A stretch of 32,595 bases of DNA from Hyphomicrobiaceae bacterium (GTDB lineage Bacteria; Pseudomonadota; Alphaproteobacteria; Rhizobiales; Hyphomicrobiaceae): contig JABFRJ010000495.1 in the NCBI GenBank assembly GCA_013141255.1, positions 1 to 32,595 of the forward strand, read 5' to 3'. The position numbers and the translations under genes are program-made. The notes beneath the pieces were generated by a model. The model was not told the origin of the DNA. It did not search any database and worked only from the letters and a program-made list of their open reading frames with translations. Below, piece after piece: positions 20,319 to 28,920 of this stretch. How positions within the stretch are numbered: the stretch's first letter is position 1; each line of letters opens with the position of its first letter.

Positions 20319-20895
20319 GATCCCACTCTATAAGTTGGCGTCGTTCCAGGAGCCCATCTGGATGTTTTAATAAAGTTACATCGAACGTCGGCTGCCATCG
20401 GTGGTCCAGACACGGATACGAGGATGCAGCGCCGACTCGCCAACGCATCTGTGCCGCATTTGGAAGCACGACACTTCCACATGTTGCCCTGAGCAAAATG
20501 ACCGCGACGCCTGATGCTTCGGCCGCAAGTTTCAATCGTCGACTGGCCGTCAAATCGATCGGCGTTTCGATTTCGATGATAACGACCCCGACGGCTGAGC
20601 AGCGCGTGGCCTCATGGCCGGCTCTTAATATGTCCAACTGTGTGCGCAGTCGCGCGATGATCAGACGTGCTGGATCTAGGCCCAATCGCATAAGGCCCGA
20701 CCCATAGAGCTCACCCGCCTCCATCGCAGCCAAGTCACTGCGGATGTAAATAATCACCCCTTGACTGCGTAGCATTGCCAAACCCAGAGCAAAACTAGTC
20801 GCAAAAGACCTGTGTCCTGGCACGGCGAGAACCTCGAACATCGAAGCTCGGCTGCAATCTTCACTTGAGATGGTCTCGGAAAGTTTTAGGCGCAC
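20242..20895 (-). CDS. imuA: ImuA (RecA-like mutasome accessory protein)
   Basis: FEVLAVPGHRSFATSFALGLAMLRSQGVIIYI and GLDPARLIIARLRTQLDILRAGHEATRCSAVGVVIIEIE; GTG start; first gene of the imuA-imuB-dnaE2 cassette. Confidence 0.9.
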   Translation of the reverse strand: MRLKLSETISSEDCSRASMFEVLAVPGHRSFATSFALGLAMLRSQGVIIYIRSDLAAMEAGELYGSGLMRLGLDPARLIIARLRTQLDILRAGHEATRCSAVGVVIIEIETPIDLTASRRLKLAAEASGVAVILLRATCGSVVLPNAAQMRWRVGAASSYPCLDHRWQPTFDVTLLKHPDGLLERRQLIEWDHERLQFITAVSQPLAAVPDGRSMAA

Positions 20896-20917
20896 GATAC
20901 AGCTCGTTTGAATATTT

Positions 20918-20932
20918 GTTCTTATTTTGTTC
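20918..20932 (-). promoter_or_regulatory. LexA (SOS) box of the alphaproteobacterial type upstream of imuA-imuB-dnaE2
   Basis: Exact GTTC-TTATTTT-GTTC direct repeat (GAAC-N7-GAAC on the minus strand), starting 23 bp upstream of the imuA GTG. Confidence 0.85.
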
Positions 20933-21160
20933 TATAATTTTTCGTCCTATATGTCCAGCGTAAATCTGCACAACCGCAGTCAGACCCAACGCGCAAACTC
21001 ATTAATCCAAAACTGACCTCAAGAGCCAAGGCCGCCTTGGGCGTGCCGTCTTGCCGACTGCTGCACCATTGGTAGGGTAAGCTTGAACCTTAACATCTCC
21101 CGCCGCACACTGCCGGCGCGTTGATGTTCAAAAGCATGTAGCTTGTCGGATCGAAATACC

Positions 21161-22987
21161 ATGCACTCAAAGTCATCAAAACTAAGCAGCGCCGACATAT
21201 CTGCCATCGTGAACGCCTGGCTCAAGCGCTTTGAGACGGCATTGGCGACACGCGACTTGCGCGCGACAACGGACTTGTTTCAAGCTGATAGCCATTGGCG
21301 TGACGTCGTCGCGTTCACTTGGAACATCGAGAGTAGAACGGGCAATAACGTCATCGGATCCAAATTATTCTCCGTCGCTGCGGCAATCAAACCGCGAAAC
21401 CTTCGTATTGCCCCTAACCGCACGCCGCCACGCATCGTCAGCAGGACTGGCGTAGAAACGATTGAAGCTCTGTTTGCGTTTGAAACCGCGCACGGCAACG
21501 CCAGCGGCGTAATCCGACTGGTGCCGGTTGAAACTGGATGGGCGGCGTGGATGCTATCGACAGTGCTCGATGATCTCTCAAAAGTACCGGGTTCGCGAAA
21601 ATCACTGCGCCCAGTATTAACCGATGAACCTCGCGCATTCGGCGGCGACAACTGGTTGGATCGCCGACACAAGACGCAAACCTATACTGATCATGAACCC
21701 ACCTGCGTTGTTATTGGCGCTGGACAGGCCGGGTTGGCTATCGCGGCCCGATTAGGTGCGCTTGGCATCGATACGCTCGTCATCGACAGGCATACACGTA
21801 TCGGTGATAACTGGCGCCGACGCTATCACGCGCTCACGCTCCACAACGAAGTTTTCGTCAATCACTTTCCCTATCTACCGTTCCCCGAAACATGGCCGGT
21901 CTACATCCCGAAGGATAAACTCGCAAACTGGTTCGAGTTCTACGCCGAAGTGATGGAATTGAACGTCTGGACCGGGACCGCGCTTGAACATGGTCATTAC
22001 AACGAGCATACGGAGCAGTGGGAATTGTCACTGAAGCGGCACGACAGCTCGATCCGCAGAGTTAGACCGCGCCATGTGGTATTCGCCACTGGCGTTTCAG
22101 CAATCCCAGCCTGGCCAGCCTTGCCAGGCCTTGAGGATTTCATGGGAACAGTCCTACACTCGGGCGATTTTACCTCAGGAGCAGCCTGGGCTGGGAAAAA
22201 CGCTTTGATTGTAGGCACAGGCACAAGTGCACACGATGTAGCGCAGGAGCTCGAGGCCAGCGGAGCCCACGTTACGATGATCCAGCGCAGCACGACGTAT
22301 GTCGTGAGTCTGAAACAAGCGCAAAAAGTGTATTCGATTTATCAGGAGGGGCCCTCTGTTGATGATTGCGATTTGCTCGCGACCGCCACCAGTTACCCTG
22401 TCATGGTCCGCGCGTACCAAATGTCAACAGCGGAAATGAAAGCTGAAGATCAACCCCTCCTAGATCGTCTAACCGCCCGTGGTTTTCGCCTCAGTGAGGG
22501 CGATCCGGACCACACGGGATTTCAGATGCAATACATGCGACACGGCGGGGGCTATTATTTTAATGTTGGATGCTCAGAGCGTATCGCGGACGGGAAAATT
22601 AACTTGATGCGATGGAGCGACATCGAACGATTTTCGCCGATCGGTGTGACCACCAAAAATGGCACCGTGAAACCGGCCGATATAATCGTCATGGCCACGG
22701 GGTACAAGAGTCAGCAAGAAACTGTGCGCGCACTATTAGGTGATGAAGTTGCACAAACGGTCGGGCCAATTTGGGGCTTCGACGATGGTGGCGAGTTGGC
22801 GAATATGTGGAAACGCACGCCGCAGCCGGGTCTGTGGTTCACCGCCGGTAGTCTCGCCCAGTCGCGCATTTATTCAAAATACCTTGCGCTACAGATCAAC
22901 GCCATCGAACTCGGGTTGACAAGTAAAACAGCGCCACCGGTGCCCCAAAATGGTATCAGCGCAAGGGAAAGGGATTTATGGCGATAA
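21161..22987 (+). CDS. Flavin-containing monooxygenase family NAD(P)/FAD-dependent oxidoreductase with NTF2/SnoaL-like N-terminal domain
   Basis: CVVIGAGQAGLAIAARLGALGIDTLVIDRHTRIGDNWRRRYHALTLHNE (FAD GxGxxG); FMGTVLHSGDF (FMO fingerprint FxGxxxHxxxY/F); ALIVGTGTSAHDVAQEL (NADPH site). Likely ATG at 21161; the ORF track starts at TTG 21143. Confidence 0.92.
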   Translation: MHSKSSKLSSADISAIVNAWLKRFETALATRDLRATTDLFQADSHWRDVVAFTWNIESRTGNNVIGSKLFSVAAAIKPRNLRIAPNRTPPRIVSRTGVETIEALFAFETAHGNASGVIRLVPVETGWAAWMLSTVLDDLSKVPGSRKSLRPVLTDEPRAFGGDNWLDRRHKTQTYTDHEPTCVVIGAGQAGLAIAARLGALGIDTLVIDRHTRIGDNWRRRYHALTLHNEVFVNHFPYLPFPETWPVYIPKDKLANWFEFYAEVMELNVWTGTALEHGHYNEHTEQWELSLKRHDSSIRRVRPRHVVFATGVSAIPAWPALPGLEDFMGTVLHSGDFTSGAAWAGKNALIVGTGTSAHDVAQELEASGAHVTMIQRSTTYVVSLKQAQKVYSIYQEGPSVDDCDLLATATSYPVMVRAYQMSTAEMKAEDQPLLDRLTARGFRLSEGDPDHTGFQMQYMRHGGGYYFNVGCSERIADGKINLMRWSDIERFSPIGVTTKNGTVKPADIIVMATGYKSQQETVRALLGDEVAQTVGPIWGFDDGGELANMWKRTPQPGLWFTAGSLAQSRIYSKYLALQINAIELGLTSKTAPPVPQNGISARERDLWR

Positions 22988-23000
22988 TGTTGCTATCAAA

Positions 23001-23024
23001 TTGTCACGTCGAATGACGTGATAA
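23001..23024. terminator. Hairpin between convergent genes (FMO and 190-aa hypothetical)
   Basis: TTGTCACGTC-GAAT-GACGTGATAA: 7 perfect pairs (TCACGTC/GACGTGA) plus one G-T wobble and two A-T pairs; no clear T-tract. Confidence 0.4.
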
Positions 23025-23044
23025 AGCACGCTTGACCCACCGCA

Positions 23045-23617
23045 TCAGCACTGGATATTCACCGCCCCTACTTTGCCACTAGCGCAGTGCGCTCTACGCT
23101 CTTCGTCAGCCTTGCGCCGTGCGACTTTCAGCGCTGTCTCATATGCCTCCGCATCGTCATCCTGTGCGCTACCATGCACCGCAATTGTCACTGTCTTGTT
23201 GTTGTCCAACGCCCCAGGCGGAGAAACTGATCGCGCCACATCCGGACTGCTGGTTGGGGAGCCCTTGGCGTTCATCCTCCTTTGTTTTGATTCAAAATCC
23301 GCAGCACCATTTGCCGGAACCGCCGCCGCTGTCTCCGGTCGAATTGCAGGAGCCGACCGCGGCAGAACCACAGGTCGGATCTCTCTCTCTGGCACGCTAA
23401 CAACTGTTTCCGGCAACGCGCCAATTGATTGCGGGTTGGGATTGGGCAAAAGCCGCGTATCCACAAACACAGGTTTATGCGAGTCTCGAGAGTTGAGAGG
23501 TTTCGCCGCTCTACCCGGAAATATACTGCCGCCACCGAAAGCTATGTAGCTGACTCCAGCGACAACAATTGACGCAAGCGCAATCTTTGCGCGCAAATTT
23601 CTGATCGGCGATGTCAT
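23045..23617 (-). CDS. Hypothetical membrane-anchored protein
   Basis: 190-aa ORF with one N-terminal TM-like segment (KIALASIVVAGVSYIAFGGGSIF) and a Pro/Ala-rich extracytoplasmic region; same strand as the TAXI gene. Confidence 0.6.
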   Translation of the reverse strand: MTSPIRNLRAKIALASIVVAGVSYIAFGGGSIFPGRAAKPLNSRDSHKPVFVDTRLLPNPNPQSIGALPETVVSVPEREIRPVVLPRSAPAIRPETAAAVPANGAADFESKQRRMNAKGSPTSSPDVARSVSPPGALDNNKTVTIAVHGSAQDDDAEAYETALKVARRKADEERRAHCASGKVGAVNIQC

Positions 23618-23727
23618 GCTACATTACACTTCCATCTTCGCAATTATCGTCGTCGCATAAGTACATCTGCAACCGAACAATACCAGCTACGACAAATTTT
23701 TTCGTGAGCACCATAATCCGGACCAAG

Positions 23728-25038
23728 CTACCAAAGCCGCGTTCCCGACGCAGTGCTAGGACGCTGAGGTTGGGGCCCACCAGATGCGCCCGTCGCTTGC
23801 GTTGGCGACGATCCAGACCCAACTCCTGCATTTCCAGAGTTCGGTTGAGTCTTCATCCACTCGAGGAATTTTTGAAATAATTCTTGCTCGGTCTGAGGTC
23901 TGCCGCCTCTTACTGCTGCCGCACCTGCAGCGCCAGATTGCCCACCGCGCTGCGTGGCAAGAAACTGTTCAAATGTCCGGCGTGTGCCCGCTGTTGCTGC
24001 TGCACTGGAGCCATTGCTACTCACCGCAGCGGATGTGATTGACGCCGCCCTCTGTTGATCGAGCCATTGTTTGGCTGCTCCAAATCGAACCCAACCCGGC
24101 AATTCAGTGGCTAAGTTCACTTCCCGCCACTTGCTATGACGTGGAGCCTTTTTGAACTCTTCAAATTTTTCGAAGAGCGTTTCGGTCAATCTCGCCACTC
24201 GCTTATAGCGGTCAGACCCATTAGCCCAGTTGATCGTAGCAAGCACGGCACCAACAGCAATGGTGTCAACCGAGGTGCCCTGAGGTATGGCGTCAGGATA
24301 ATCTTCGTGCGTCAACTTGGCCGGAAAGTAGTCTGTTTCCAATTGCTCCGCAAAGGGCACTGCCAATACTTTCATTCCAGGCTCTAGTTTCAGCTTCGAC
24401 CACGACCCTGCCGGCTTGCCCGCGATGAGTACAGACGCTGCAACCTCTCCAGTTCGGATCTTCGCAAACGCGTCGCTTTGCCCCATATTAACTTCTTTGG
24501 GTTTGATCCCGAGCGCCGCGAAAATCAGGCGCGACGAGAACTGTGTACCCGAACCTGCGTCGCTATAATTGACTACTTTTCCTTCGAGGTCACTCAAACT
24601 GTTGATGCCTGACCCTGCAACAATATGGACCTCTTCATTATACAGCTTAGTGATAAGACTCAGTCGTCGTTCGATGGCCGGACCAAACTCATTTGTTTTT
24701 CGCAAATAGCTCATGATATTTGATTGGGTAATTGCGACATCGACACCTTTAAGATGGAGGAGGTCGCGGACATTGTGATATCCGCCTTTTCCGACCATAG
24801 GTATCAGTCGAAAATTGTCGCCATTGTCGAGCACGGCCGCCATATCATAAGCAATGGCCAAATATGTACCATTTGGATTGCCTGACAAGACTGTGACAGT
24901 ATTACTATTGATCCGCTCACGATCAGCCGAATTGAACTCTCGCGTCGTTCCACTTGACTGAGCAACAGAATGCGCTGGCAGGCCCCCTAGGGCCACGCAG
25001 AAAGCTAAGAAGAGGACTCGAATCTTAACACTCAACAT
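23728..25038 (-). CDS. TAXI family TRAP transporter solute-binding subunit with low-complexity C-terminal extension
   Basis: Signal peptide MLSVKIRVLFLAFCVALGGLPAHSVAQ; VTVLSGNPNGTYLAIAYDMAAVL; HLKGVDVAITQSNIMSYL; LEGKVVNYSDAGSGTQFSSRLIF. Likely ATG at 25038; the ORF track extends to 25119. Confidence 0.88.
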   Translation of the reverse strand: MLSVKIRVLFLAFCVALGGLPAHSVAQSSGTTREFNSADRERINSNTVTVLSGNPNGTYLAIAYDMAAVLDNGDNFRLIPMVGKGGYHNVRDLLHLKGVDVAITQSNIMSYLRKTNEFGPAIERRLSLITKLYNEEVHIVAGSGINSLSDLEGKVVNYSDAGSGTQFSSRLIFAALGIKPKEVNMGQSDAFAKIRTGEVAASVLIAGKPAGSWSKLKLEPGMKVLAVPFAEQLETDYFPAKLTHEDYPDAIPQGTSVDTIAVGAVLATINWANGSDRYKRVARLTETLFEKFEEFKKAPRHSKWREVNLATELPGWVRFGAAKQWLDQQRAASITSAAVSSNGSSAAATAGTRRTFEQFLATQRGGQSGAAGAAAVRGGRPQTEQELFQKFLEWMKTQPNSGNAGVGSGSSPTQATGASGGPQPQRPSTASGTRLW

Positions 25039-25304
25039 AAAATCCCCCACGCGACACAAATCAACACGATGATTTTTAGGATAAGCCCTAGCAATCAAAA
25101 TATCTAACTGTTGCTGCATAAATGCTCAACGAGTCCGTCATTTTGTCTGCTTCGGCAAAGTCCTTCAGACGGTCGATCACCCCAGCCTTACAAATAAAAA
25201 CCTGTAGCCATAAGATGCTGACGGCTCCGCAATTGAGTTTTAAGCGGTTCAGGTCATTAAGTTAAGCATAGTGGTTTCATTGGATAATGATCGCCGATCG
25301 TTTT

Positions 25305-25493
25305 TTAGACACAAGACCAACCGCTGCCTAGGGTCAAGCCAACCTTTGTTATGGCCGAGCCATAGTAGCCTAGCAGCCACACCAATACGAGCACGGCACC
25401 GATCTGGATGCTAACATTTATTCGCCAAGTATTCTGGCTGAATAATCGCGGCTTTGGCAACAATGGTGCGTCATTATTTCGCCGGGCAATCAC
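25305..25493 (-). CDS. Predicted 62-aa single-pass membrane protein at the end of the srf-like cluster
   Basis: GTG start at 25493 overlaps the 3' end of the Sel1 gene; translation VIARRNNDAPLLPKPRLFSQNTWRINVSIQIGAVLVLVWLLGYYGSAITKVGLTLGSGWSCV, one TM segment. The ORF track shows a longer start at 25577. Confidence 0.5.
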   Translation of the reverse strand: MIARRNNDAPLLPKPRLFSQNTWRINVSIQIGAVLVLVWLLGYYGSAITKVGLTLGSGWSCV

Positions 25494-26583
25494 CAGCCGT
25501 CGCTGTGTGCTGGAAGTAAGCCCGGGCAGTTTCGGTGCTTTTGGGAACACCCAAACCGTGCTCATACAGACGCCCAAGGAAGCAAAGTGCTACTCCATCG
25601 CCAAGTAGGCCAGCAACTTCCCATAGTTGCCGTGCGCGAATAAAATCAGCTTTGCCACCCGATGGGGCCGCAAACGTGCTCCCGAGCTGCGTTAACGCCC
25701 ATTTCAATTGGGGGTCTTTGAGCATGGGCGAAAGCGCATGGCGAAGCCAATAGGCCCCCTCATCGGTGTCCCGTCCATCAGGACTTGACCGAAGGCTAAA
25801 GTTAGCAAATCTAAGCGCGTCCGAGGGCTTGACCTGAGCAGACAGCTTTTGCCGCGGAGATGCCGGATCAACGTCGAAGAACTCAGGCGGTAACGCAACA
25901 GCAGTTTGCGCTATTGCCGTGGTTTGCTGAGGATCCGGTCGGGTCGTTTCCAAGAGGTTGACTCCGCCGCAACTTGCCAGAGCCACAAGCGCCGCAGTGG
26001 CGAAGCCCTGAGCGAAAGTCTGCAGTGATTGCCGTCGCGAGGTCGGACTACCGTAGGGCCCGCGACCCTCACGGCTACTTTCGTCGACAGAGCCGACTTC
26101 GCTAGGAACAGTCATGGCATCTTGGCTCAATGCATCCTGCCCACGGTTGGCAGTCTCATAATTTGCACGCAGTAATTTTTCCGTATTCCGTCGTGAGAGT
26201 TCTAATGCCAGTTGAGTGGCTGACATCGCAACCGGCGAGTGCCGTCGATAGCGTGATGGCGTCAACTTCGGCCATTTAAGCTCCGCACGAACCCCCACGT
26301 CGGATATGCTCAATACAACAGGCGTCCCGGGCGCAAGCGCCGCAGCATCCACAATATCCGGTCCAACTAATAAATCGAATCCACCGCGCACCTGGACGAC
26401 AGATAACGGCTCAATGTCGCGCTCGGGCCATTCGCGACCGAGGTTGCCCACCATCACTCGATCAAGAGGTTCAATTGTTATCCGCGCCTCGCTGGGCCAG
26501 ATTGCAATGCCAGGGATGTGGATGGTAGCTAATCCGCCGGTGCCACTTTTCCGTTCAGATATTTCGATATTCGACGATGTCAT
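25474..26583 (-). CDS. Membrane-anchored protein with N-terminal beta-rich domain and C-terminal Sel1-like repeat
   Basis: C-terminus FIRARQLWEVAGLLGDGVALCFLGRLYEHGLGVPKSTETARAYFQHTA matches the Sel1-repeat pattern; hydrophobic segment FAQGFATAALVALASCGG in the middle; starts 9 bp after the srfC-like stop. Confidence 0.8.
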   Translation of the reverse strand: MTSSNIEISERKSGTGGLATIHIPGIAIWPSEARITIEPLDRVMVGNLGREWPERDIEPLSVVQVRGGFDLLVGPDIVDAAALAPGTPVVLSISDVGVRAELKWPKLTPSRYRRHSPVAMSATQLALELSRRNTEKLLRANYETANRGQDALSQDAMTVPSEVGSVDESSREGRGPYGSPTSRRQSLQTFAQGFATAALVALASCGGVNLLETTRPDPQQTTAIAQTAVALPPEFFDVDPASPRQKLSAQVKPSDALRFANFSLRSSPDGRDTDEGAYWLRHALSPMLKDPQLKWALTQLGSTFAAPSGGKADFIRARQLWEVAGLLGDGVALCFLGRLYEHGLGVPKSTETARAYFQHTATAGDCPAK

Positions 26584-26592
26584 AGCGCGCTC

Positions 26593-28920
26593 TTACAGTT
26601 GAACCGAGATCTTTGAAAGTATTTCACCCAACTCGCGATCATGCGTCGTCGTTGCCGGGAGCATGGTAAATTTCTCCAAATTATCATCGACAAGACGTAC
26701 GTAGTCATTCAACCACGGTTGGAGACCTGTTCCGCCATCATCCTCGCGCGACATAGCCCGACTCGAGCGACTTGCTGATTGCGCGAGCATTGCAACAAAC
26801 GCATTTATTTGAGCGGTCGCCAATGTTGCCGCTCGTTGATTCCGTGTCGCGATTGCTGGTTGGCATTTTTCCAGAGCCACCGCCATTGTGCCGGTCAGAT
26901 CTGTGCGTACAGCAGCAATCGTAATCTCCTCCACCATGCTTTGCAGTAGGCTATTGGCGATGCCGACTTGTTTCGAGAACCGCTTGCTGGTGGCATAGGT
27001 ATTGATCTTAGTGAGCCATCGCTCTACCACAAGCCGCGCAAAGCTGGTGTAATCTTCGTGCGTGATAAAGTGTAGTGACGTGGCATCTCGACTGCTCAGC
27101 AGTCGCAGTTGGTCATCCTCGTTTGCAAATATAGCTTGCTGTAGTCGCAATACACCGCCCAATTCCCGTGCGACGTCACCGCGATTGTAAACGATGCTCG
27201 CATTGCGCCGCCGCCAGTCGATAATTTGAACAGGATCGCTAGACGTGTGGAAGTGCATGAACTGCGCCACTAACGCTTGGCGCCCACGAGCCAACCGCCC
27301 GACGAGTTGTTGCTGTTTCGCGGCTGCCGTCGTCGCCTCGCAGATTTGCTCCAAAAGTGCGCCAAGTGCGCTGCTCTGGTTTGCATCTTTCATTGGTTGA
27401 TATTCGGCCGCCGCGGAGAAACGACGCTGCGGCGTCCAATTAGTCCTGAGTGTCCGATCAAAAGAAAAAAGCATATCGAGCGCTTTATAGTTCTGCGTCG
27501 ACAGACCGTCGGTACCTGGTAAATCTAGTTCGGTGCTCTCTGTTGCTTGCGCGTCAGTTGGCGGAACTGTCACTACAAAAAAGCTATTGCGGACACGCTC
27601 GCGATCATGAGCGGTCGCACCAACATTAAAATCAATCCAGTCAGCCACTGCAGCGGACGTAGCCGTAGAGAGTTGCGCATCACTTTGCATGCAGGCGACA
27701 AGCGACGTGACGTCACCATTATCCACGGCGGCATCCATCAGATAAATTGCTTTAGCCCGTAAAAATCGCTGCAAAGCATCTTCTTCATCGACGATGCCGC
27801 CGAGCACCACTGTCGCATCACTCATATTTGTCGCTGCGCAATATGGCGCAGGCGCTGGGAATATGACGACATCTACGTTTCCTGTCCCAACACGCCAGTT
27901 TGCGCGCGGGACGAGTGTCGCTTCGGCTAAGATTAAAGCGCAACTTTGACGACTGAGCGCGACGTTGCCACCGTGAATGCGAACAACGCGAATAATATCG
28001 TCGCGACCGTCATCGGTCGATAATTGCGACAAAGCATTAAGCACGCTTGCCGGATGCGAGGTCCGCCATCCAGATGCTTCAGACCGCGTTTCGACGGCAT
28101 CAAGCGGCAAGTACACTTTGTCGGAGTGCCCCACAGCCGAAAGCGCTTCGCTACATTTAGCAAAAACAGAAGATAAGTGCGAATCTTGGCCCCACAAGAA
28201 CGAAAGAGCACGCGCCCGTTGCTGTTCTGTCATCTGTGGTAAAGCATCGCCTAACTGACGCCAATAATCAAAAGCATCAAGCGCAGCGAGGTCGCGTGAA
28301 TGCGAAAACCTATTGCATAGAAATGAACGAACTTGCCACAGGTTGGCAGTTGAAAGGCTTGGCGAGCTACGGTCCGTCATATCGACCGGTAGATTAACAA
28401 AGAAACGCTCGAGGTCACGCGCGTCAGTCAATAGACGTTCCCCCACAGCAACCTCGCCGAGCCATGTTGCCGCAAGTACCATCAGCACATCAGGTTCAGT
28501 CAAGATGCGTGCAGCAATAGGATGCCGAATATCAACGGTCGGTGTTCTGGCCCCCCGCAAACGGATTAAGCAACTTGCTCCACCACGATCATCCCGCGGC
28601 ACAAGCGTTGAAAGTAGGTCGGTCGGGAAGGCGCCGATGTCGTCTGTCGAAATTGCCATGCCCGCGCTCGGTTCCAGCATTTCGAGCGCTACGTCCATAC
28701 GGGGCGCCCCCCAATTGCCCACGATGGCGATACTTGGCGGAATATCGGTGGCGCTCTGAACCGAGTCACTGAGTTGTAACGCTCGCCGCACGCCCAGTTG
28801 CAAGCCAATATGTGCGACGCCAAGCGCCGGGCGCGCGCGAGTAATCCAGGCATCGAGTTCCCGCCCGCGTTCCGCGAGCTGGCGGCAGGCGATTGTTAAG
28901 CGTGCGGATGTTTTAGGCAT
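26593..28920 (-). CDS. SrfC-like putative virulence factor protein (degenerate P-loop)
   Basis: 775 aa immediately downstream of the SrfB-like gene, overlapping it by 8 bp. SrfC-type layout: N-terminal helix, PPSIAIVGNWGAPRMDVALEML at the P-loop position, AFPTDLLSTLVPRDDRGGASCLIRLR, then FLRAKAIYLMDAAVDNGDVTSLVACM. Confidence 0.72.
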   Translation of the reverse strand: MPKTSARLTIACRQLAERGRELDAWITRARPALGVAHIGLQLGVRRALQLSDSVQSATDIPPSIAIVGNWGAPRMDVALEMLEPSAGMAISTDDIGAFPTDLLSTLVPRDDRGGASCLIRLRGARTPTVDIRHPIAARILTEPDVLMVLAATWLGEVAVGERLLTDARDLERFFVNLPVDMTDRSSPSLSTANLWQVRSFLCNRFSHSRDLAALDAFDYWRQLGDALPQMTEQQRARALSFLWGQDSHLSSVFAKCSEALSAVGHSDKVYLPLDAVETRSEASGWRTSHPASVLNALSQLSTDDGRDDIIRVVRIHGGNVALSRQSCALILAEATLVPRANWRVGTGNVDVVIFPAPAPYCAATNMSDATVVLGGIVDEEDALQRFLRAKAIYLMDAAVDNGDVTSLVACMQSDAQLSTATSAAVADWIDFNVGATAHDRERVRNSFFVVTVPPTDAQATESTELDLPGTDGLSTQNYKALDMLFSFDRTLRTNWTPQRRFSAAAEYQPMKDANQSSALGALLEQICEATTAAAKQQQLVGRLARGRQALVAQFMHFHTSSDPVQIIDWRRRNASIVYNRGDVARELGGVLRLQQAIFANEDDQLRLLSSRDATSLHFITHEDYTSFARLVVERWLTKINTYATSKRFSKQVGIANSLLQSMVEEITIAAVRTDLTGTMAVALEKCQPAIATRNQRAATLATAQINAFVAMLAQSASRSSRAMSREDDGGTGLQPWLNDYVRLVDDNLEKFTMLPATTTHDRELGEILSKISVQL

